From the NCBI GenBank assembly GCA_021018995.1, contig CM037590.1:37636287-37700286 (forward strand): 64,000 nucleotides of DNA. Direction: 5' to 3'. The notes under the pieces were generated by a model. That model made no database searches. It saw only the letters and a list, made by a program, of their open reading frames with translations, and was not told the origin of the DNA. The stretch is from Chloranthus sessilifolius (lineage: Eukaryota; Streptophyta; Magnoliopsida; Chloranthales; Chloranthaceae). Within the stretch, counting starts at the first letter, position 1; every line of letters starts with the position of its first letter. Position numbers and translations under genes: made by a program. Of this stretch, positions 54,662 to 64,000 are shown one piece after another.

Positions 54662-55669
54662 TCATGTCGCCAAAGAGTTAAACTGATCACATCTCCTTCT
54701 CACTTCTCCCTTCTTCCCTGTCTTCACACCATAAACGCTGAGCTTCTGGATAGCATGCCCGAACGCCGAGAAGAATGCCGTCTGGTTCGAAGCGTAGAGT
54801 TCGGCGAATGGCTTGGTACGTGGGTCGGCCACCATTGCGCTGTCCGACGACAAGAGCCCCAGCCCTCTCTTCAGATTCTGATAATACATGTTATCAAATT
54901 TGCCCGGTGTCATCACGTCATTGAACGCCGCCATTGCCGGATTCGTCTTATACGACGCGCACGCCTTGCGCAACCCTGCGGCGTACTTGGCGTTCATCGA
55001 TGGATCGGACTGCGAAGTAGTGCTGTAATTGAAGATCCGGTCAGCGAATTCTTTGCAGTGCGAGAAGCCGATCGTGTGCGCCCCCGTTAACGCCACCATT
55101 TCTTCGATCGTGAAGCCTTTCGATTGGAAGATCGAGGTGATTTCTGTCATGGTCATGGTGGTGTGAGGGAGGTTCCCTTCGACACGTGAGGCTTTTGATA
55201 CGAAGCCGTCTTTTCGACCGAGACGCACTTTATAATACGGTCCTCCGACCATGGTGATCAGATCACGGGTGGCGATGGTTAGGATATCGGCGCATGAGAC
55301 AATGCCGGGGCACGTGAGCTCGAGCGCAGTTTTGGCGCGAGTGATGGCGTCGAAGGCGTCGCCGGGGAGGGAGAGGTTGATGTCGGCATCGCGTTCTGCT
55401 TTGTTGAAGGAGTTTGAGGAGATGAGGACGGAGGCATCGCAGCCATCGACGAAGCAGTCGTGGAAGAAAAGGCGGAGGGTGGCGCCTGCGGTGGTTGGAG
55501 AGTTGATTTGTTTATCCATCACGGTGTTTTGAACGATTTGTTCGACTGTAGGGCAGGTTTTAGAGTAGTAGTCTAAGGTGAGTTTGGCGGAGGAAGGGGA
55601 GGAGAGATAGAGGAGACATATTATAGAGATGAAGAGGAATATGGAGGATAATGAAATATTGGTCTCCAT
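54662..55669 (-). CDS. Class III peroxidase, secreted, intronless
   Basis: 335 residues, the usual length for the family. Residues 1-28 are a signal peptide (hydrophobic IFLFISIICLLYL, cleavage near SSA|KL). Distal heme side: Arg66 and His70 in LRLFFHDCFVDGCDAS, with the calcium-binding Asp71, Gly76, Asp78 and Ser80. Proximal His198 is in LTGAHTIGFSHC. Eight Cys (39, 72, 77, 120, 126, 205, 237, 327) fit the four conserved disulfides. It oxidises phenolic substrates with hydrogen peroxide in the cell wall or apoplast, as in lignin and wall cross-linking. Single-exon structure and overall sequence resemble the intronless Arabidopsis PRX31/41/63 group, though I cannot confirm the ortholog. The coding part is GC-richer than its surroundings and has no break. 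The start at 55669 is the only one that keeps the signal peptide. Confidence 0.95.
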   Translation of the reverse strand: METNISLSSIFLFISIICLLYLSSPSSAKLTLDYYSKTCPTVEQIVQNTVMDKQINSPTTAGATLRLFFHDCFVDGCDASVLISSNSFNKAERDADINLSLPGDAFDAITRAKTALELTCPGIVSCADILTIATRDLITMVGGPYYKVRLGRKDGFVSKASRVEGNLPHTTMTMTEITSIFQSKGFTIEEMVALTGAHTIGFSHCKEFADRIFNYSTTSQSDPSMNAKYAAGLRKACASYKTNPAMAAFNDVMTPGKFDNMYYQNLKRGLGLLSSDSAMVADPRTKPFAELYASNQTAFFSAFGHAIQKLSVYGVKTGKKGEVRRRCDQFNSLAT

Positions 55670-55830
55670 TGGAGGCTTCTGATATGCTGCTTCCTCTTGG
55701 TTGAGAGGTAGGAGGGAGCAGAGGGAAAAAGAGGAAGCAGAGATGTGAATTGAGAAATGGAGGTGGAGAGAGAAAATGGAGGTGGGGAGTTGTGGAGGAG
55801 AGTGGCTTTAGGGGGACAGCCAACACGGGG

Positions 55831-55840
55831 TTTATATTTA
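55831..55840 (-). promoter_or_regulatory. TATA box of the peroxidase gene
   Basis: TAAATATAAA on the minus strand, about 160 bp before the start codon. It implies a 5' UTR of roughly 130 bases, rich in CT on the coding strand. Confidence 0.65.
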
Positions 55841-56601
55841 GGGGGGTTTAAGATAATAAAGGGCTATGCTTTAATTTTGGGAAACAGTTTCTCTTGATTT
55901 AAACTAATCATTTATTGGTCTTCACGTGGGATTTCATGGAGTTCGTCAGCAGACGGTGTTTAGACATGGAACCTTTTTTTTTTTTTGTTAGTAGGCCTCC
56001 ATGGATTGGGCCTGGACCTTAAAATGGTCAATGTATAATTGGGTTTTGGACCCTACCTGGGAATTGGGTCAGGCTAGGCTATACCGTTTGATTTCGCCCT
56101 ACTTATTTTAGCTCATATACGGTCATGTCGGACCGTTGGTGGCCCAACAGTTTTTATGTAGAGTTTCATATAGTCTGTCAGATAAGGTTCATGCTGGTTT
56201 TGAACAGGCCGATTTATAATTGAGCTTTCGAAAATAACTCATAGCTGACCCCATTTTTCAATCGGGTGGGCCAGCCCATTTAATTATTGGCCTACTTTTG
56301 TTAGCTTATGCCTAGCTGATGGCGGACCGGACTCAAGCATGGCCCGTCGAGACCCAGCAATTTATGAAAGTTTTATATAATATGTACTTGTGTCTAAGCG
56401 AAAAATTAGTTGGCAAAAATATCGGGAATATGGGAAAAAGATGAAAGGATACTAAACAATTAGAATTCAATTTAATATAAAAAAATAAGAAACAGAGATT
56501 TTTCTTTAAAAAAAAGGAACTAAATAAAAAAAATCAGGTTTTAACTTTTAATTGATTAACTCGCAATAAAAATCATTTAAAGTTCACAGAAATTTTTTGC
56601 A
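55841..56601. other. Upstream region of the peroxidase gene, with a degenerate duplication
   Basis: About 56010-56170 and 56200-56390 share an order of words (ATAATTGRG, TTATTTTAGCTCATA/TTTTGTTAGCTTATG, GGACCG, TTTCATATAGT/TTTTATATAAT), suggesting an old tandem duplication. No further gene. Confidence 0.4.
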
Positions 56602-57005
56602 ATGTCTAACTAAATTTGAAAAAAAATCATTTAAAGTTCTCAAATATTAATTTATAAATTAATCCCAATCTTTTCAAAACCGTTAAAATTTTGGGAGCCA
56701 TTACTTGCACATGAAAAGTTGGCTCTTGCATATAGGTTGAGAGAAAGAAATCATATTTTAGAGACTTATGTTATATGAAAATATCATCTAAGCTGTCAAA
56801 TTTATGTCTAACTAAATTTGAAAAAAAATCATTTAAAGTTCTCAAATATTAATTTATAAATTAATCCCAATCTTTTCAAAAGCTCTAAAATTTTGGGAGC
56901 CATTACTTGCACATGAAAAGTTGGCTCTTGTATATAAGTTGAGAGAAAGAAATCATATTTTAGAGACTTATGCTACATGGAAATATCATCTAAGCTGTCT
57001 AATTT
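56602..57005. repeat. 202-bp tandem duplication
   Basis: Unit 1 begins at 56602 and unit 2 at 56804, both with ATGTCTAACTAAATTTG. They differ at about ten visible positions. Each unit carries a MITE B left end (GGGAGCCATTACTTGCAC). Confidence 0.9.
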
Positions 57006-57290
57006 GAAGGCTAAAATTTAAAAATGTTTAATAAAAAGGATAGCACAAAATAAGTTCTCTATCTTATGATTTACCGCAATGAAATATTGAAACAGATAAT
57101 GGCATTTGACGCAATAAATCATTTGATAAAGATCGTATTTTGTGTTAATTATATGCACCGAAGATCTTTAAATCGGTCTTTCTAATCAAATGATTTAAAT
57201 GGTGTTTTCACATGCCAAAGGTTCCCAAAATACCAAGTCTTTCTTTGAATTATGTGCAAGGACTAACTTCTCGTGTACAAGTAATGGTTC
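56875..57290. mobile_element. MITE family B, complete copy
   Basis: GGGAGCCATTACTTGCACAT (left) and reversed AAGAACCATTACTTGTACAC (right), with inner arms AAAGTTGGCTCTTG and CAAGGACTAACTTC. About 420 bp, non-coding. Confidence 0.7.
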
Positions 57291-57316
57291 TTAGATTTTG
57301 TGAATATTTCTCTAAA

Positions 57317-57744
57317 GGGTACCTTTGGTTGCACTCGCCCATTCTCTGAAAGCACTCACGTCCTAGATCCCTTGAAAATCATTGAGTGCGTAGGATCAAA
57401 TGATAGAGATCGTGTTTCACCACGATATTTGGCACAATAGATCTTGAGATTATGACACACCTATCAGACGATCAGTATTTGATTCCACTAAAAAATGGCC
57501 CTTGAATCATATAACACACATCACACTTAAACATAAATTAGAGCCATTTTTTGGAGATTTGTTACAGATGGAATAAAAAATTGACAATCGTATGTGTCCT
57601 GAACTCAAGATCTATATTGTGAAAGATTGGGGTGAAAAAGATCTCCATCCTCTGATTAGACGCAATCAATAATTTTTAAGGGGTCTGAGACGTGGCTGCG
57701 TTCAGAGTGCGTGGGCGCATACCGTGGGCGCATACGTGGTACCC
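57317..57744. mobile_element. MITE family A, complete copy with GGGTACC ends
   Basis: GGGTACCTTTGGTTGCACTC at the left and GTGGTACCC at the right; AGATCTTGAGATTATG and AACTCAAGATCTATATTGTG pair across it. 428 bp, like 17420-17844. Confidence 0.75.
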
Positions 57745-57986
57745 TTGTTTAAATTGTTCTTTATAAGGTTCGCTACCTGTGCATAGCATGTGCACTTTGC
57801 CGTGTACAGTTTATGACCTTAGATCCTGTGAACATCTTATAGTCTATGCAATGTATGGTGTAAATTTTTGTGGTGGGCAATTAGGGGTGCTTGTATATTT
57901 ATACAATTTTAATTTGTACCGAAATTTATAGTATATTTGAACATGCGCTAGATGTAAGGGATTTTGCCAAAAAGTGTGGCACCACC

Positions 57987-60074
57987 ATGGATCAAAATTT
58001 CGGTCGAAAAATTAAATTTTCATCGAGACAACTTAGTTTCGGTCAAAATCGAAACAGAAAACTATAAAAAATCGCTCCCCCACCGAAAATAGCTAATTAT
58101 CAGCCGAATTTTCAAATTATCGTCCAATAATTTCAATTTTTCGGCCGAGATAATATGTTTGAGTTTTGAAATTTTTTTAATAGGATTTAAACCCAGTTTT
58201 TGCAAAAAAAAAAAAATTATTATTTTTTTCTTTTTTTAATATGGTTTAAACCCGATTTTTGCAACAAAAAAAAAAAAAAAAATCAAACCCATTTTTTTTT
58301 CCTTTCTTCTTTCCATTTTTTTTTTTTTCATTTTTTTCTCTTAAAAAAAAAAGGAGGTACTTGATTTTTTTTTTTTTTTCTATTTTTTTCCTTTCTTCTT
58401 CTTCTTCTTCTCCTCCTCCTCTGATTTTTTTTTTCTCAGCTCTACGTATAGGTTTAGACAAGAGAGACACATAATGACAAACATCGCCGATTTCTTCAAA
58501 AAATCGACGATGATTGCTGATTTTAAATATTACGATGCAATCGGCGGTTAGTCGGCCAAATCGTCGAATCGGCGACCTATCAGCGATTTGACCAACTTGC
58601 CGCCTTCATTAACAAAAAAAATAATAAATTTTAAAACACTTATTTTCAAGACGAGACAGCAGTAGCGATCGGCTCTCAACGGGCGACCGGAGTTCTTCTT
58701 TTTCTTTGCCTCGTTTCTTTTAATAAGACTAATATGATTAAAAAAGCTAGGCTTGTCTACAGCCTAATTGATAGCATAGTACAGTTTACAACTCTAGCGT
58801 AATTAGTAGCCTTTATAGTCTTACACAGCCTAATTAATAGGCCAACAGTATAACCTACTAATACAAATTACACATTATTATAATATAATATAAAAAATTA
58901 AGCAGGAGGTACAATTATAAATTACATATTATTATATCATATTATAATATATTAATCTACTATTAGATTAGATTAGATTATAATATAATATATAACATAT
59001 TTAACTTTTACTAAATATTGTTAGTTTAAAATTTTTTCAAATACATTTTTAATTTTTTTCATATTTTTTTATAATTCCCGACTTTTCTCCGATGTTTACC
59101 GATTTTTCCCCGATTTTGCCGAAGTTTCCCGACTTTTTCCCTTGCCGATTCATTGCCGACTTACTGACTTATCACTATGGAGAGACAGAGATGGGTTTGA
59201 TGGGTTTTAACTTTTAATAGGAGAGGGAGAGATGAGTTTGACTAGCGTAAGTCATATGCACACGCTTTTTAAGTGATTGCACCAAGGTAAAAAAATGACT
59301 TTTTATTTTAGGGACAAGTGACATGTGAAAATGTAATATAGACCGTATGATATAAAGTTTATGATCTATAGATCCTTGGTAGATAAGATTGGAGCAAAAC
59401 ACAATTTACGTCTGATATAATAGTCTTTGACTATATTTAATCACATGATGAAGATTATATTTTGTGCCAATCTTGTCCGCTAAGGATCTATAGATCCTGA
59501 ACTTTAGATCAGACGGCCCAGATTGCGTTTTCAAATTACCGTCTGATATCAAATTACCGTATGATATAATAGCCTTTGACTATATTTAATCACATGATGA
59601 AGGTTATATTTGGTGTCAATCTTGTCCACTTAGGATCTATAGATCATGAACTTTAGATCAGACGCCCATATTGTGTTTTTACGAATCACATGTCCCTAAA
59701 ATACAAGTTTTTTTTAAACCTTAGTGCAATCACTTAAAAAGCGAGTGCAAGTACATATGATCTTCAGATTGCGTTTTCCAAAATTTATCGAAAATTATCA
59801 AAATCTTGACCAATTTACGATTCGGGTCATGAACAAAACCGAAATCGAAACTGATATTTTGATCCATGGTATATATCTGTTATAATAATGTTAAATAGCT
59901 TAAAAAAAACTAAGAAAATAAAGTTCGGCAAAGTTCGGTAAAGTTCGAAGCATATTTTAAAAAATATCCGAAATTTATCGAAATTTTCAAAATTTTGACT
60001 GAAAATTTTGAATTGGCAATTTACGATTCGGGTCCTGACCGAAATCGAAACCGAAACCGAGATTTTGATCTATG
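57987..60074. mobile_element. 2.1-kb TIR element of the GATCAAAATTTCGG family
   Basis: ATGGATCAAAATTTCGG at the left and reversed CATAGATCAAAATCTCGG at the right. Flanks GGCACCACC (57978-57986) and GGCACCACA (60075-60083) match at 8 of 9. It holds long T and A runs (58200-58440), a nested MITE C (59243-59765) and a duplicated right end (59815-59871 resembles 60018-60074). No transposase frame; open stretches at 58246-58474 are low complexity only. Confidence 0.65.
59243..59765. mobile_element. MITE family C with an internal ~149-bp tandem duplication
   Basis: Left arm words ACGCTTTTTAAGTGATTGCAC and TTTATGATCTATAGATCC pair with right arm GTGCAATCACTTAAAAAGCG and GGATCTATAGATCATGAAC. The stretch starting TGATATAATAGTCTTTGACT at 59413 is repeated at 59562. 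Confidence 0.75.
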
Positions 60075-60539
60075 GGCACCACATGGCCTAAAATTATGCC
60101 GGCGAGGAATGCATGGCAGAATCAATCTCAATTTCTTAATTTTTTATTATAAAATAGAAAAGGATATACATTTTAAGATATTTAAATTTCAAGCATATGT
60201 AACTTACTACGCCCAGCTTTGGTCTACTACTATGTGGCATTCAATCATATAATCAGATGTCATATAAAAAAATTGGCTTGATGATTATAAAACTATTGTG
60301 ATTTTTTTTTCTTATTCTTTTATATATATAAAATAAGCCATACAAAAGTGTGTAGTCAAAAACTCAATTGCACAAAAAACGAGTGATAAAACCTCATTTA
60401 GTTTTAGCATTCATTTTTCACACGATTTATATCATCGACTGGACACATTTTATATATTTTATTAATTATTTTTATATTTTCACAATACTTATGATCATCA
60501 AGCCGATACTTTACATGACGTTCGAATCTGTAAGGGCTC

Positions 60540-60850
60540 CAACACTGAAAATTATTGACCACTTTTATTCAGACGATGAAGATTGTTTTTCATCTCAATC
60601 TTTCACACAATGGGTCTCTGAGACCATGGGTGTACCATCAGATGGTCAGATTTGATTCGAAGCGACTCACAATCCCAGAAAAAGATTCTAGGATGACAGT
60701 ATGATCAAATATGATTCTTGGATTATTTTTTGATCATGTGTGCCACATAGAATCAAAATTTGACCATCAAGTGGTACGCTCATGGTCTTAATATATTGTG
60801 TGAAAAATTGGGACTAAAAATATCTCCATCCTATGATTTAAAGCGATGAA
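60540..60850. mobile_element. MITE family A copy
   Basis: ATTGACCACTTTTATTCAGA and CAATCTTTCACACAATGG at the left, with the reversed counterparts (ATTGTGTGAAAAATTGGGAC) at the right. Ends approximate. Confidence 0.6.
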
Positions 60851-60853
60851 TAA

Positions 60854-61207
60854 GACTGTGTATGGTATAGCTCTCTACTAGCACCTGTCACAATAGAGTT
60901 TACCTACTTGAGTTGGTTCCCATTGTCTTTTCTAACTCCTGCAAAGGAGAATTTACTTACCATAGCAACAACTTTTTTGCTTTTTACTGACTACCTACTA
61001 GAACAAATAAAATTTGCTCTAATAAATAAAAAGGATGGTAAAATTATTGAATATATAAATCTTATATAAAATCTTGCTATAAAAGGAGTTATTAATGAGA
61101 AGTATCTGTAAAAATAAGTAGCAAGATGTTAGTAAAGAAGATGAGAACTTGCTAAAGTTGGTGAACTCTCCTGTAGTAGGGGTTAGCAATGTTATGCCAT
61201 ATGCCGC
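60854..61207. mobile_element. MITE family D copy
   Basis: GACTGTGTATGGTATAGCTC at the left and the reversed TATGGCATAACATTGCTAACC at the right. It directly follows the MITE A copy. Confidence 0.65.
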
Positions 61208-62089
61208 GTTAGCATTGGCATAGAGATTCTATATGTGCAAATAGCTTAGCCACTTCCATCAAAATTTGTTCATAAAATATATTTTTTTTCTAAAAGTTTC
61301 AATATGTTAGTTTGTTAAATGAAACGGAGCACGCAGAACGAAGTATAGAGGCGTGATTCGCGGTGCTTGGCAGGTCACATGGTCCACTCCCTGATTTGCG
61401 TTTGGCCTTTCCCTTTGTTCTAATAAAAGAGTTGGTATTAGGCACACGGACCGTGTATGTGAATGGGTTAATTGCAAATCTATATGACAGATCAGTCACA
61501 TTCCTTAGGGATAAAGGCTCATGACCCACATTTGAACACCGGGATGATATCTAAATGTGAAAAGCACTGGTAAATGCCTCAAAACGATTTATATCACCAT
61601 TTCGGTGACCTTCCTAACTTGTTACCAATAAATGCCGGTGCACCTTTTATACGGGTCGCATTTATGCGCCTAAATGCTTTTTGAAGGTAGCAATTTACTA
61701 AATAACCCCTGCAACAAGAATCGTCCAATCTTAGTTCATTCCCCTCCTCCCTCGGACGAGATCCCCGAAATAAGGGTATCGTTCGTTCCCCTCCTCCCTC
61801 TGCAACTTATCTTCTTTCCTACAAAAAGTCTGATACTGCCAAAACCCTATTCTCTTCTATAGCTTTGCTCGAATCTCGACATCAACTCACTCAATCTTTA
61901 GCTTTCAAAGTCTCAAATCCCTGATTCTCTGCCATCTATGCAACTCATCTTCTTCCCTATAAAAAGTGTTTTTTTCTTAAAAACCTTAATATTTTCTATA
62001 GTTTCACTCGAATGGAAGCATCTCGCAAATAGAGCATTCTCCGCTTTTTGTTTTGGCTTTTGGGTAAAGTTGGACTTTTAATGGGACGC
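61208..62089. other. Intergenic, nothing recognised
   Basis: 61740-61800 has the phrase TTCATTCCCCTCCTCCCTC and a near repeat TTCCCCTCCTCCCTCTGC; CAACTTATCTTCTTTCCTA and CAACTCATCTTCTTCCCTA repeat at 61802 and 61940. No gene identified. Confidence 0.45.
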
Positions 62090-62400
62090 CATTGAAATGT
62101 GATTATCATCATGCCATGAGGTTAACATATGTGATCAGCCTAAATTATCCAAATAACAATATGTCATTGAAACCATGTCTTAGTTGAAAGAAACACGCTT
62201 ATCAGTGGATGTGGACCATCCGATTGTTTTCGATTGATATTAAAGTTTACACATTGGATGGTTTAAATCTCCATAAGACGCCATTTTTGGGGCTTTTGTA
62301 CATGAAGCTATAATCTATCACTATGATGGTAGGAATCACCCACAATATATGCCATGAATGGTATAAGATCATTACATTGGTGTTTAAACGACGGTCAGGA
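62090..62400. mobile_element. GGTGTTTAAA-type MITE, inverted relative of 63265-63635
   Basis: Contains GACGCCATTGAAATGTG, GAAACACGCTTATCAGTGG and ACATTGGTGTTTAAACGAC. The second copy has the reverse order (GGTGTTTAAACGATC ... AGGCATGTTTCTTT). Arms are diverged. Confidence 0.45.
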
Positions 62401-62678
62401 AAATGGGACCCTGATCTTTAACTTAGCCACCAAAGGCAACTCGTTAAGAAAGACGCCAATAGTACGTTACTTATTCATAAAATGATTCCCAACAAAAAGT
62501 TACAAACTTTTCGAGTAAAACTGGATTAATTCCCCATTTACACAATAAATTTGTTTTTTTAAATAATATTAATTTATAGATATAGGATAATGATCCCCTA
62601 ACTCGGGTCATGCATGACTCGAGCCGGTAACTATCAAATCACGTCGCGGTCAATGTATGTCCACTATCTAACGGTCAC

Positions 62679-62680
<2 letters not shown>

Positions 62681-62728
<48 letters not shown>
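62681..62728. repeat. (AT)n microsatellite
   Basis: About 24 AT units. Confidence 0.98.
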
Positions 62729-62732
<4 letters not shown>

Positions 62733-63264
62733 TTTCCATCATTTTTCCCCGACTTGTCCTCATATGCCTTAATTTTTTCTCAAAATTTTCCCTTGCTGAC
62801 TTTCTTGGAAACTCCAACTTTGTGAGCATGCGCTTTAAAAGGGAGGACAGAAATGTAGACCTGTTCTGTCTGCGATCCGTGGAGTACACTATTGTGTCCC
62901 TAATAAAAATTAATAATAAAATGAAGAATCCTAGACAAATTTCGTTTTCGTAATTTTTTGGTGGTGGGTGTCATTTCGGTACATTTCCGATTAATTTTGA
63001 CTCCTTTAGAAAAAAATTCGAGATAGTTTCGGGGATTAAAAATATAAAAAAGATATATTTAATATATATTTTTTAAAATTACTACAATATATACTAAATT
63101 ACTAACATATTTAAAATAATAATAAAAAAATTTAAACATAAAAAAATTTACCGAAATTTCGCCAAAAAATACCAAAAAAATCGAAAAATACAAAAATTTT
63201 CCTGAAATTTTCATTTGACCTTCTTTTCAGCAAATTTCGCTAAATTTCAATAAAATTTGTCACT
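62729..63264. other. Intergenic, AT-rich
   Basis: Short CCGAAATTTCGCC-like words at 63150-63230 recall the GATCAAAATTTCGG family. Nothing else is recognised. Confidence 0.4.
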
Positions 63265-63635
63265 ATGCTCGTTTAAACACTATAATGGTGTTTAAACGAT
63301 CTTACACTATCAATGATTTTAGATGTCAGTGATCCATACCATTAAAGTAGTAGATCATAGATTGAAGTGCAAAAGGCCCCAAAAATGGTGTTTTCGAGAG
63401 ATTTAAGTCAACTGATCCGTAAATTGTAATAGTAACCGTTGTTTTTAATTTTAATGGTTGATACTAAAGTTCATCAATCAGATTATTCCCCTCTACTTAT
63501 AGGCATGTTTCTTTAGGCTGAGACATATTCAATGATAGAGTGCGCCACATGGCATAATAATAATTACGCTTCAATGATATGAGATAAAAAATCTAATTTT
63601 AGTGGTATAAAATCATTTTGGTGTTTAAATGTAGG
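63265..63635. mobile_element. GGTGTTTAAA-type MITE copy
   Basis: CGTTTAAACACTATAATGGTG at the left is a near-palindrome, and TTTTGGTGTTTAAATG closes the right side. Non-coding. Confidence 0.45.
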
Positions 63636-64000
63636 TCGCAAATAGGAAATTGGTATGGAGAAATTTCCAGGCACTCATATAGGGGAAAAATAGAAGCTCT
63701 ATTGTTCTTTTTCAGTCATTAGTGAAAGATCAAAAGTGGGAATACCAAACTTTGATGGTACTGGTATATAGCATATTATTTGGTACACAACATCATAATA
63801 ACACCACCCGATATGGATATGTTTAAGGGCTAATTATTTAGGAGGATCCGAACTCTCAGAGTCCAACCTATTGTTTATTACATGAGAGCAACTTTTTTTT
63901 TTTTTTTTGGGCTTCCAAGGAAGTTGGTGGGGGTCTTTAATTGACATGTGTTGAAACTCAGTTTAAGTGAAATAATGAGTTAAACGAAATGCCACTACGA
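63636..64000. other. Intergenic, nothing recognised
   Basis: No gene or repeat identified in the last 365 bp, apart from a T run at 63893-63908. Confidence 0.5.

Noticed and set aside
58246..58474. Lys/Glu- or Phe-rich open stretches on both strands
   Set aside because: They come from poly-A/poly-T and CTT runs inside a TIR element.
1..64000. tRNA or rRNA genes
   Set aside because: No cloverleaf-like tRNA gene or rRNA stretch was recognised; the tRNA-like strings are retrotransposon primer sites.

Overview
This window is nuclear DNA of a flowering plant. The evidence is plant-type LTR retrotransposons (an Athila-lineage Ty3/gypsy element with a tRNA-Asp primer site, and Ty1/copia elements with an initiator-Met primer site), plant L1-type LINEs, a BED/DUF659 hAT transposase, a TRIM element, many MITEs, and two plant host genes. 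The AT-rich, TE-packed texture suggests a large, repeat-rich genome. I cannot name the species.

Layout. 1-11740: an Athila-type element with a cut 5' LTR, PBS, broken gag and pol, a long non-coding spacer, a PPT and a complete 1740-bp 3' LTR. 11741-22590: no genes; MITEs, a probable solo LTR inside a MITE, a minus-strand solo TRIM LTR and a complete 401-bp TRIM. 22629-25046: a minus-strand copia remnant with LTR and PBS, interrupted by a CGGTTTGG-type MITE. 25050-29500: more MITEs and one candidate first exon of a small secreted protein (26931-27176, minus).

29977-45728: the main host-gene result. Exon 1 (29977-30150) and exon 2 (45654-45728) join in frame to encode an 82-residue single-pass membrane protein that resembles a small plant mitochondrial complex I subunit. 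The inferred intron is 15,503 bp and holds a hAT element with target-site duplication, an inverted-repeat structure, L1 nested in L1, a palindrome-rich element nested in its own kind, and a 4-kb copia remnant that is itself interrupted.

45729-54600: a decayed plus-strand L1 (46585-49380) and several MITEs, one with a perfect 9-bp duplication. 54662-55669 (minus): an intact intronless class III peroxidase gene with a TATA box. 55841-64000: MITEs, a 2.1-kb TIR element, tandem duplications and AT microsatellites, no genes.

Only the peroxidase and the two-exon membrane protein look like functional host genes. The most unusual pattern is a family of short elements with TIRs near GATCAAAATTTCGG and 8-9 bp duplications. 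Their larger members are filled with near-palindromic words such as CCGATACGTATCGG. They occur at several loci and at least once inside each other. All comparisons were made by eye.
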